A stretch of 64,000 bases of DNA, taken from positions 106,100 through 170,099 of the forward strand of contig JAJCXR010000046.1 of assembly GCA_029263315.1 (NCBI GenBank). The letters are read 5' to 3'. A program made the position numbers and the translations under genes. This DNA is from Acidobacteriota bacterium. Its GTDB lineage: Bacteria; Acidobacteriota; Thermoanaerobaculia; Multivoradales; J023. Every line of letters starts with the position of its first letter. The stretch's first letter is position 1. Below, one piece after another: positions 55,024 through 62,640 of this stretch. The notes under the pieces are model-generated. The model worked only from the letters and a program-made list of their open reading frames with translations, was not told the DNA's origin and did no database searches.

Positions 55024-58000
55024 GACGTCACCTGCGGACGGGTGGGAGATACCAGGCCCGGGGCGGAGGATGTGGCGGCGAAGAGATCGAAATCGTCCAG
55101 CTTGATCTCGCTGCTCATCACGGCTCGCAGGGCTGCCACTTTGTCGTCCCCCGCCACCGTCACCACCAGGTGTTCCCCCAGCTGGCGAGGCTCGAAGCCG
55201 CTCGATTGGAGCAGCTGCCTGGCGGGCTGGAGATCGCCTGGGGCCGGACGCAGCCACAATTCACTACGCCGGGCCGCCAGCACACTATGGGGCTCGCCGT
55301 CGGCGACGATACGGCCCGCTTCGAGGTGGATCACCCGAGCGGCCAGCCCGAGGATTTCCTCGGGTCGATGGGACGAAAAGACCAGGGTTTTGCCCTGGGC
55401 TTTCACCGTTTGCAGCAGGGCCAGCAGCTCGCCGCGGGCCTGGCTATCGAGGTTGGCGGTAGGTTCGTCGAGCAGCAGGATCGGCGGGTCGTCCAGCAAC
55501 GCCGTGGCCAGGGCCAGACGCTGCCGCAGGCCGCCGGAGAGCTCGCCCACGCGCTTGTTTTTGTGGTCGCAGAGGCCGACGGAGGCGAGCAGATCGTCGA
55601 GGTGATCGAGGCCGGCGGCGCGCCGCCCGACGCCGCGCCATCTGGCACCGCGTAATCTGCAGAAGTACTCGAGTGTTTCGAGGACTCCGAAGTCGGCCTG
55701 AAAGGTCACCTCTTGGGGCACGAAGCCCAGCCGGCGACGGGCCACCTTGCCTTGGCGCCAGGAATCGGCGCCGTCGACCGTCACCTCGCCGTCGTAGGGC
55801 ACGACGCCGAGAAGTGCCCGCAGGGCGGTGGTCTTACCGGCACCGTTGGCTCCCCACAGGGCCACCGACTCACCTTCCCGGATCTCGAAATCGATGCCAC
55901 CGAGGGCCATATGCTTGCCATAGTGCTTGCTCAGCGCCCGGACCGAGATCAGTGGCCTCCGGGCCGTCGTCGACTTAGATGCCATCAGCTGCTCCGGGTT
56001 TGGATTTGTCCCCTTCGGGCTTGGGCTTGTTCTTGGCCCTGGGTTTGGGCTTGGCGCGAAGGTCTTGCCCGGTGAGCCTGTGCCCGGTAAGCCTGTGCCC
56101 GGAGTGGCCTGGCGTCGGCGAAAAAGCGGTGCGAGCCACAGCAGCAAAGCCATCAACACCAGAGCGGCGCCGGTCGCCAGCAGGCCCGAGCCGCTGTGGC
56201 CCTCGGCCGAGCCGGCCGCCGCAAGGCCGGCGCCGAGCAGGGCTCCGATCGCCGGCACCGACGGTCGCATGGCGGGCAGCGAATCCGTCAGCTTGGGCTG
56301 GGGCCGCACCAGTGGGAAGGCCCGCGAGGCGAGATCGAGGGCGCTGGTGGCCGGACTGTGGAGAAACATCCGCAGCTCAGGCCGCCGGTCGCCCAGGCTC
56401 TCGAAGAGGCGGTCCAGATGGTGCGGTAGATCTCCCGTGCCGTCGCCCTCGGCGTCGAAGCCCGCATAATCACTCCAGTGATTGCGGCGCCAGAGATTGG
56501 CCTCCGAATCGCCACCACCTCCGCTGATCGACACCTGCTCCAGGTTGTCGACGAAGCTGTTGCCGAAGAAGCGAGCCCGGCGTACGCTCGGCATCATCGC
56601 GACGCCGAAGTCGTTACCTGCCAAGAGATTGTCCTCGGCCAGAAAGGTGCTGTCGATTTCCCGCGGCGTATTGTCGAGGAAGATGCCCACACGGTTGCCC
56701 ACAAAGCGGTTGGCGCGCACCTGTGCGTCGTCCATATCCTTCAGACCGACGCCGTAGCCGCTGGGTCCGTGGTTGCCTGAGATGACGTTGCCGATCAGGC
56801 GCAGCCGGCGGGAATACATCAGGAAGGCGCCGACCGAGTTGTCGATCAGCCGGTTGTCTTCGATGCGCGCTCCGTCGCAGTACATGAAATGCAGGCCATA
56901 GCGGCCGGCCCGCACTCGGTTGCCGCGCACCGTCAGGCGTTCGGAGTACCAGAGCACCACATCGCGGCTGCCCTCCACGGCGTTGCCTTCGAGCAATACG
57001 CCGTGGCTGTACCAGACGCGGATGGCGTCGCCGCGGCGGGCCAGGTCCAGCTCCTTGCCGCGAATCGAGTTGCCGCTCAGCACGCTGTCGTCGGCGTGGC
57101 GCAGGTAGATGCCGAAGAGCACGTCCTCGAGCACATTGTTTTCGATGCGAGCCCGCGGTTTCTCAATGGCGATGCCGGAGTTTTCGTCATCCAGGGACGA
57201 ACCCGAGCGGCGCACGATAAATCCCGCGATGCGCACATCGCTGGCCTCGATCGAGACCACGGTGCCGCTGCCGCCACCGTCGAGCACTGCGCCATGCTCG
57301 GCCACCAGCTGGACCGGGCGATCCAGCACGAAGGGTCCGCGCCAGACTCCGCCGTCGACGGTGATCGTGTCGCCGCTCTGGGCCGATCGGATCGCCGCCT
57401 CGAGGGCGCCTTCACCGTCGGCCGGTCCGATGCGAAGGTCGTCGGCTGCCGCGGGCGGCGAGAGAGCCGCCAGCGGCAGCAGGCAGGCCAGCACCAGAAG
57501 GACCGGCAGGCCCTGGTCGACCAGAGGTTTGTAGGCGCGGCGATGGAAGTACAGACCGATCAGAATCAGCAGGCTGGATGCAAAAGCGATCCACAGCCCA
57601 ACCGCGGGAGAGGCGATGGTGTAGAACTGACCGACCGTCCCTTGGCCAAGAACCGGCGGCACGAAGGGGTCGATGGCCGAGCTCAGGGGAGCTTTCGGAT
57701 CCAGATTAGTGCCGAAGTTGTAGAGCCAGTATTGGAGATCGATGAGAAAGAAAGCCGGGAAGCAGGCGGCTGGGAGTGCAAGAAAAGCTGCCCATTTGGT
57801 GTGGATGAAGACGGCACCCGCCACCAGAAGAGCCACCACGGCGACCGCCGCTATGCTCAGGGAGCGTTCCAGCTCGGCGGCCTCCGCCAAGGGCCGCATG
57901 CCGATGTAGTGGTTGAGACCGTCGATCTCTCGCACGTCGCCCTCAAGATGGTCCAGGTAGGCGAGGACCTCCAGACCATCGGGGTATTGCGGCGCGTGCA

Positions 58001-58151
58001 GCTCCATTCTCCAGTAGGGGAGGAAAATAGAAATCACCAGCAAGACGGCGGTTCCCGCCAGCAGCAGGGTCGGCAGCAGAAAGTGCATGCGGTGGGCCGC
58101 GAAGTCCTGCTCTGAGACGCGCGGGCCAACGAAGGATTCGATCGGGGTCAT
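55020..58151 (-). CDS. nosDF: Membrane protein-NosD-NosF triple fusion
   Basis: 1043 residues in one uninterrupted frame. Residues 1-240 form an N-terminal part with about five spans. Residues 245-600 are NosD: a periplasmic right-handed beta-helix (VRGNRVRAGRYGLHFMYCDG, GPSGYGVGLKDMDDAQVRAN). A transmembrane segment at about 655-695 is followed by a Pro/Gly linker (GTGLPGTGSPGK). From about 735 comes NosF, the ABC ATPase: Walker A GANGAGKTT, signature LSGGLRQRLAL, Walker B ILLLDEPTANLD, H-loop SSHRPEE. The topology (outside, one span, inside) fits. NosD and NosF are normally separate. A Met at the linker end could allow internal initiation. Confidence 0.9.
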   Translation of the reverse strand: MTPIESFVGPRVSEQDFAAHRMHFLLPTLLLAGTAVLLVISIFLPYWRMELHAPQYPDGLEVLAYLDHLEGDVREIDGLNHYIGMRPLAEAAELERSLSIAAVAVVALLVAGAVFIHTKWAAFLALPAACFPAFFLIDLQYWLYNFGTNLDPKAPLSSAIDPFVPPVLGQGTVGQFYTIASPAVGLWIAFASSLLILIGLYFHRRAYKPLVDQGLPVLLVLACLLPLAALSPPAAADDLRIGPADGEGALEAAIRSAQSGDTITVDGGVWRGPFVLDRPVQLVAEHGAVLDGGGSGTVVSIEASDVRIAGFIVRRSGSSLDDENSGIAIEKPRARIENNVLEDVLFGIYLRHADDSVLSGNSIRGKELDLARRGDAIRVWYSHGVLLEGNAVEGSRDVVLWYSERLTVRGNRVRAGRYGLHFMYCDGARIEDNRLIDNSVGAFLMYSRRLRLIGNVISGNHGPSGYGVGLKDMDDAQVRANRFVGNRVGIFLDNTPREIDSTFLAEDNLLAGNDFGVAMMPSVRRARFFGNSFVDNLEQVSISGGGGDSEANLWRRNHWSDYAGFDAEGDGTGDLPHHLDRLFESLGDRRPELRMFLHSPATSALDLASRAFPLVRPQPKLTDSLPAMRPSVPAIGALLGAGLAAAGSAEGHSGSGLLATGAALVLMALLLWLAPLFRRRQATPGTGLPGTGSPGKTFAPSPNPGPRTSPSPKGTNPNPEQLMASKSTTARRPLISVRALSKHYGKHMALGGIDFEIREGESVALWGANGAGKTTALRALLGVVPYDGEVTVDGADSWRQGKVARRRLGFVPQEVTFQADFGVLETLEYFCRLRGARWRGVGRRAAGLDHLDDLLASVGLCDHKNKRVGELSGGLRQRLALATALLDDPPILLLDEPTANLDSQARGELLALLQTVKAQGKTLVFSSHRPEEILGLAARVIHLEAGRIVADGEPHSVLAARRSELWLRPAPGDLQPARQLLQSSGFEPRQLGEHLVVTVAGDDKVAALRAVMSSEIKLDDFDLFAATSSAPGLVSPTRPQVTS
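56064..56108. repeat. 15-bp tandem repeat, 3 units, in the NosD-NosF linker
   Basis: Three units (TGTGCCCGGTAAGCC type), in frame, encode PGTGL/PGTGS in the linker that joins NosD to NosF. Confidence 0.85.
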
Positions 58152-58268
58152 GTTGGGGACTCCCAGGTCGCGGCGAAGACGGAGATTGAAGAGAAACCAC
58201 GGGACGTCGAATACGGGAGGCGAAGAGTGGGGTAGGTGCCCTCCGCCTCCCGCATGGCCAAGCCGTCC

Positions 58269-60284
58269 CTATGGCTGGACGAGGAAATAGCCAGCCATCT
58301 CGAGGTGAAGCGCCGAGCAGAACTCGGAGCAGTAGTAGGTGAAGACGCCGTCCGTGTCGGCATCGAACTCCAGCGTCGTCGCTTCTCCGGGCTCCAGGCT
58401 GAGGTTGATGTCGTAGGCGGGCAAGGCAAAACCATGGGTGGCGTCTTTGGCGTTCTCGACGTTGGTGATGTGCCACACCACGTGGTCGCCCTTCTTGATC
58501 TTCACCCGTTCCGGGTTGAAGTGGCTGCGGATCGCGGTCATGAAGATCTCGACGTTGTTGCCGTCGCGGACGATCTTTTCTTCACCGAGTGCGACCGCAT
58601 TCTCCGATTTCTTCTGGTGAATCGGGTCCCAGCCGACCTCCGGATAGACTTCCCAGACATTCAGCTTGTCGGCCTTGATCATCTGCACGTAGTGCGGCTC
58701 ACCGTTGCCGATGGGCATGTCGTAGAGCAGCTTCATGGTTTCACCGCTACCGCCGATGTCCAGTAGCTGGAAGTTCTGTGGGTGCAGCGGGCCGACGGTG
58801 AGGAAGCGGTCGATCGACCATTTGTTCAGCGCCACCAGGTACTCGCCGTCGGGGCTCACGGTGTCGCCTTCGGCCGCCACCAAATGGCCAACGTTGTAGT
58901 GCACCGGTGTCTTCTGCACCAGAGTCCAGTCGGGCTCCGGGTTGAGCTCACCGGAGGCGCCGCCCAGGCTCCAGCGCGCCACCGCCGAGTCGAGGAAGAG
59001 ACTGGTGTAGGCATATCCCTGGTTGTCGAATTGGGTGTGCAGCGGTCCGAGACCGACCTCGACTTGGGCCTCGAGCACGGCATCGAAGTCGATGATCGGG
59101 ACGCCATAGTCGTCTTTGCCGGTGAAGGTTTTGGCGGCGATGGCGGTCTTGACTTTTTCGAAGTCATAGACGGTGACGTGGGGGTCGAGCTTGCCCGATA
59201 CCACCATGTAGCGGCCATCTGGGGTCATGTCGACGCCGTGGGGGCTCTTGGGCTCGGGCAGAAAATAGAGCACGCCGTTCTCGTTGAGGACCTCCAGGCT
59301 GAGCACCTGAAAGCCTTCGATGCTCTCCGCCTTGCCGTCGGTCACCAACTGGGCCGCCTTCTTCAGGTCGATGACGTGCATGTAGTCCATGTCGCGTTGT
59401 GAGGCACCGGCCTCGAAAGGCGGATTGTCGTCCTCGATGCCGCCGGTGGCACGCTCGGTGTTGAACGAGTTGCAGAATACCCAGCCGTCGCTGACCAGTT
59501 TTCCGGCATCGCACAGGTCTTGCCAATAGGGCGGCAGCTCGATGGCGAACGACCGTGCGGGGTCGATGCGGCCGGCCCCGCGATCGAACTTCCAGAAGGT
59601 CACCAAGCCGCGGTACTCGGCGTCGTAGTCCTCAATGGACGCATACGCCGTGCCCAGGGGCGCGGCGTACTGGCCGCCTTCGATGACCCACTCCGTGTCG
59701 GGGGTCACCATGGTGCCCCCATGGTCGCTGGTGGCCAGCGGGTTGTTGAGAATCTGCTTGGTCTCGAAGTCGCGCAGATCGATCACCGCGACGCGCGACT
59801 GCGCCTTGTCGTTGATGAACAGGAATCGGCCGTCGTAGTCGCCCGCCGTCTCCGACAGCGCCGGATGGTGCGTATCGCCCCAGTTGATCGACTTGCCCCG
59901 GACCTTGCCGCCGTCGAGCACGGCGCGGGTCTCGTTGCTGTAGCCCCAGCCCTGCCAGGGCTCGGGGGTGAATACGCCGATCTCCTTGAGCAGGCGCATG
60001 GAGGGCACGCCGATCACAAAGACCTGACCCGAGTGGCCGCCGGAGGCGAACATCACGTAGTCATCCTTGCGGCCGGTGGGCATGTAGGTCTTGACGGCGG
60101 CGTAGACGTCGTCGGGGGTCAGCCCACGGGCCGCGATCACGCCGTCGGTGTCGCCGGGGGCGACGCGGCTTGGGGTGGGTGCTTCGGAACCGGTTCGGCA
60201 GGCCGCGAGCCACGCGACGACACCGATGGCCAGAAGTCCGATGACGAGACTGAGAGGTTGTCTGAGTCGGGTCTGGTCTCGCAT
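58269..60284 (-). CDS. nosZ: Nitrous oxide reductase NosZ, clade II
   Basis: 671 residues. The N-terminus is a Sec/lipoprotein signal (GVVAWLAACRTG) with no twin Arg, as in clade II NosZ. The beta-propeller carries the CuZ His ligands (GDTHHPALSET, SPHGVDMTPDGR, GLGPLHTQFDN). The C-terminal CuA domain has DATHGFALPAYDIN and C652-SEF-C656-SAL-H660-x2-M663. It reduces N2O to N2 in the periplasm. A c-type cytochrome gene lies 22 bases upstream and the NosD-NosF fusion 117 bases downstream. Confidence 0.96.
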   Translation of the reverse strand: MRDQTRLRQPLSLVIGLLAIGVVAWLAACRTGSEAPTPSRVAPGDTDGVIAARGLTPDDVYAAVKTYMPTGRKDDYVMFASGGHSGQVFVIGVPSMRLLKEIGVFTPEPWQGWGYSNETRAVLDGGKVRGKSINWGDTHHPALSETAGDYDGRFLFINDKAQSRVAVIDLRDFETKQILNNPLATSDHGGTMVTPDTEWVIEGGQYAAPLGTAYASIEDYDAEYRGLVTFWKFDRGAGRIDPARSFAIELPPYWQDLCDAGKLVSDGWVFCNSFNTERATGGIEDDNPPFEAGASQRDMDYMHVIDLKKAAQLVTDGKAESIEGFQVLSLEVLNENGVLYFLPEPKSPHGVDMTPDGRYMVVSGKLDPHVTVYDFEKVKTAIAAKTFTGKDDYGVPIIDFDAVLEAQVEVGLGPLHTQFDNQGYAYTSLFLDSAVARWSLGGASGELNPEPDWTLVQKTPVHYNVGHLVAAEGDTVSPDGEYLVALNKWSIDRFLTVGPLHPQNFQLLDIGGSGETMKLLYDMPIGNGEPHYVQMIKADKLNVWEVYPEVGWDPIHQKKSENAVALGEEKIVRDGNNVEIFMTAIRSHFNPERVKIKKGDHVVWHITNVENAKDATHGFALPAYDINLSLEPGEATTLEFDADTDGVFTYYCSEFCSALHLEMAGYFLVQP

Positions 60285-60306
60285 TTCATTTTCCTTTAGG
60301 GCGTAG

Positions 60307-60714
60307 TCAATTCAGAGTGCGGAGGAAGGCGACGATTTGGAACAGCTTCTCATCGGTCATCGAAGGGTCACCGCCCCTAGGCGGCATGTCGACGCCGCGG
60401 CTGTTGAGGGGATGAGTGGCGGGCCGTCCGACCTTCAGAAACTCAACCAGCTCTTGGTCGTTGAGACCCTGGGTGAATGCATTGTTGTGGAGATCTTTGC
60501 CTTGCTTCGGTAGGCCGCGGGCGTCGCGTCCGTGACAGGTGGAGCAAACTTGGTCGAAGCTGAGCTTGCCCAAAGCCACCTGCTCGGGAGACGGCGCGGC
60601 GTCGCCACAGGCCACCTGCGTCGAGGCGACGATGATCAGACAGAGCAAGGCGAGGGAGGAAAGCCGGACCGGCCCGAGCAGGCGATGAGCAAAGGAATGA
60701 TGGGTGAATCGCAT
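60307..60714 (-). CDS. Mono-heme cytochrome c, nos-associated
   Basis: 135 residues: lipoprotein signal (SLALLCLIIVASTQVAC), one heme site CSTCHGRDARG near residue 57, Met ligand region GVDMPPRGG and LFQIVAFLRTL at the end. Clade II nos clusters usually carry such cytochromes as electron donors. It is the first gene of the minus-strand respiratory operon. Confidence 0.92.
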   Translation of the reverse strand: MRFTHHSFAHRLLGPVRLSSLALLCLIIVASTQVACGDAAPSPEQVALGKLSFDQVCSTCHGRDARGLPKQGKDLHNNAFTQGLNDQELVEFLKVGRPATHPLNSRGVDMPPRGGDPSMTDEKLFQIVAFLRTLN

Positions 60715-60895
60715 GGTTCGTCTCTCGATGTCGAGCCGCGGTGCCCGGGTCTGTGGTCACCGGCGGCGGTGGTTAGAGCTCCTGGTCTCGTTGGATGGCA
60801 CCTCAAAGTGTGCCGCTGGATCCATCGTAGATACTGCTTTGCGCGACGCCTATGACCGGTGTCATACGCGCCGATCCGGTGGCCACTGCGGGATT

Positions 60896-60958
60896 GTTGT
60901 TAGTTAAGGTGTTAAAAAGCGCCAAAACCTTGACAACGCACCTGTCTGCCATTACGTT
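60896..60958. promoter_or_regulatory. Candidate promoter and operator between the nos operon and its regulator
   Basis: TTGACA at 60930-60935 and TACGTT at 60953-60958, 17 bases apart, would start transcription almost at the regulator ATG (60965), which has no Shine-Dalgarno. The -35 lies in an imperfect dyad: TTAAGGT (60904-60910) and ACCTTGA (60927-60933), with GTTGT and ACAAC outside. Binding there would control the regulator; effect on the nos operon is inferred. Confidence 0.4.
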
Positions 60959-60964
60959 AGAGCC

Positions 60965-61636
60965 ATGGACAACATCGGACCTGGTTTGGGCGACAGTCAG
61001 CGCACCCTCATGGAGCTCCTCAGGCGGCGGGGTGCTGCGACCCTAGCCAATCTAGAAATAGATCTCGATCTGGCTCGCGAAACCCTTCGCGACCACCTGA
61101 GCTCCCTGGCGGCGCAGGGTTTGGTGGAACGGGCTGGAGTCCGTCGTGACGGACCTGGACGACCCAAGGTGGTCTACCGACTGACCCGAGCCGGGGAAGC
61201 GATGTTCCCCCGCCGTGAGGGAGAGGTGCTGGCAGAGCTGGCGACCTTCCTCATCGAGACTGGACAGCGCCAGCTGCTGGAGCAGTTCTTTGTCGCCCGC
61301 ACCGACGGCAAGAGGGAGCGCCTGCTACGCCGCGTGGCAGGACTGGAAGGCAGCAAGCGAATGGCCGAGGTGGCGAACATCCTTTCGGAGGAGGGATTCC
61401 TCGCCGAGATCGAGACGACTCCACAGGGAGAAGCCGCTTTGCGCCTCTGCCACTGCCCCCTGAGCCATCTCGTCGAGGTCACGACTCTTCCTTGCCACGC
61501 CGAGCTCGATCTGGTGCGCGAGCTTCTCGGCACCGAGCTCGAGCGAACGGCTTTCATGCCAAACGGCGACGCCAGCTGCAGTTACCAACTCAAGACCAAC
61601 CAACTCAAGACCGAGAAGTCGGCCCTCGAGGCCTGA
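60965..61636 (+). CDS. SufR-like winged-helix regulator with Cys ligands
   Basis: 223 residues. N-terminal winged helix (LMELLRRRGAATLANLEIDL, ETLRDHLSSLAAQGLVERAG, GRPKVVYRLT). The C-terminal half has C-H-C-x12-C (CHCPLSHLVEVTTLPC) and a further Cys 27 residues on (GDASCSY). SufR-type iron-sulfur regulators use C-x12-C-x13-C-x14-C; here the third is missing and an extra Cys precedes. It probably senses iron-sulfur state, NO or oxygen. It is divergent from the nos operon and 25 bases upstream of RIC copy 2. No Shine-Dalgarno; probably leaderless. The C-terminus has a 15-bp repeat. Confidence 0.85.
   Translation: MDNIGPGLGDSQRTLMELLRRRGAATLANLEIDLDLARETLRDHLSSLAAQGLVERAGVRRDGPGRPKVVYRLTRAGEAMFPRREGEVLAELATFLIETGQRQLLEQFFVARTDGKRERLLRRVAGLEGSKRMAEVANILSEEGFLAEIETTPQGEAALRLCHCPLSHLVEVTTLPCHAELDLVRELLGTELERTAFMPNGDASCSYQLKTNQLKTEKSALEA
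61586..61615. repeat. 15-bp tandem repeat, 2 units, in the regulator C-terminus
   Basis: Two units (CAACTCAAGACCAAC), in frame, encode QLKTN and QLKTE just before the end of the SufR-like protein. Confidence 0.85.
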
Positions 61637-61661
61637 CGCCCCACCTACCAAGGAGCACGTC

Positions 61662-62324
61662 ATGGAATTCAGCCCAGAAACCCGAATCGGCGACATCGCC
61701 GCCCACCATCCCCTCGCCACCCGCGTTTTTGCCCGCCACGGCATCGACTATTGTTGTGGCGGTGGGGTACCGCTGGCCCAGGCCTGCGAGCGCCGCCATC
61801 TCGAGGTCGGGGCGATCGTTTCGGAAATCGAAGCCACCCTCGCGCAGCACACTTCGGAAGAGCAGCACTGGCTCGAGGCGCCCCTGGCCGATCTGGTGAC
61901 ACACATCGTGGACACGTACCACAAACCCTTGCGTGAAGAGCTGCCGCGTCTCGAGGAGATGGCCTTCAAGGTGGCACGGGTGCACGGCGAGCGGCGGCCC
62001 GAGATCGCCCTCGATGCACTGGCTGAGACGGTCTCCGGACTGGTTCACGAGCTCGAAGGCCATATGCGACGGGAAGAGGAGTCCCTCTTTCCGCAGCTTC
62101 TCGACAGCTCCGACAAGGCGACGCCGACGGCCTTCGTCGACGAACATGAAGAGGCGGGGCGTGCGCTGGAGAAGATCCGCCAGCTGACCGGTGAGTTTCA
62201 AGTGCCCGAAGGGGCCTGCAATACTTGGCGCGCCCTCTGGCACGGTCTGGCGGATCTGGAACGGTCGATGCACGAGCACGTCCACCTCGAGAACAACATC
62301 CTCTTTCCCCGAGCCATGGGATAG
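61662..62324 (+). CDS. ric: Iron-sulfur cluster repair protein RIC (copy 2)
   Basis: 220 residues. ScdA_N domain with ATRVFARHGIDYCCGGGVPL, then hemerythrin-like helices with THIVDTYHKPLREELPRLEE, ELEGHMRREEESLFP, VDEHEEAGRALEKIR and HEHVHLENNILFPRAMG. The family is as for 52882, but the two differ widely, so this is not a recent duplicate. It is co-transcribed with the SufR-like regulator, giving a regulator-repair pair beside the nos genes. Confidence 0.93.
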   Translation: MEFSPETRIGDIAAHHPLATRVFARHGIDYCCGGGVPLAQACERRHLEVGAIVSEIEATLAQHTSEEQHWLEAPLADLVTHIVDTYHKPLREELPRLEEMAFKVARVHGERRPEIALDALAETVSGLVHELEGHMRREEESLFPQLLDSSDKATPTAFVDEHEEAGRALEKIRQLTGEFQVPEGACNTWRALWHGLADLERSMHEHVHLENNILFPRAMG

Positions 62325-62358
62325 CGATGGGATAGGGAGGCTCGAGAGCACCCTACCT

Positions 62359-62522
62359 CTACTTTTGGGATATTCTCAATAAGCCCGTCTCACGGAGACG
62401 ATCTTCGGCACTACATCGAGTATCAGGAGGATCATCATCGCCGCGAACCATTTCAAGACGAGTATCGGCGACTTCTGAAGAAATACGGTATCGAATTCGA
62501 CGAAAGGTATGTGTGGGATTGA
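62359..62522 (+). pseudogene. C-terminal stub of an IS200-like / REP-associated transposase
   Basis: The frame from about 62367 reads FSISPSHGDDLRHYIEYQED, HHRREPFQDEYRRLLKKYGI, EFDERYVWD and stops at 62522. This is the standard C-terminus (FSVSxS...YIxxQExHHR...F...YDERYxWD) of REP-associated tyrosine transposases. The catalytic HUH part is missing. Confidence 0.85.
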
Positions 62523-62544
62523 GATGACGAGAACGATCGCCTTT

Positions 62545-62640
62545 GTGGAACCCTTTCAGGGTTCGGTAATTTGCAACGACGTACCCAGGGTTGCGCTTCG
62601 CTGACCCTGGGCTGATGGGTTCAACCCCTTCGGGGTAAAG
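62545..62640 (+). repeat. REP-like palindromic element
   Basis: Three hairpins in a row: AACCCTTTCAGGGTT, CCCAGGGTTGCGCTTCGCTG-ACCCTGGG (arms CCCAGGGT/ACCCTGGG) and AACCCCTTCGGGGT. Such arrays are the substrates of REP-associated transposases and lie right behind the transposase stub. Confidence 0.75.

Noticed and set aside
56889..58115. Plus-strand open frame of 408 codons
   Set aside because: Antisense shadow of the NosD part of the fusion gene.
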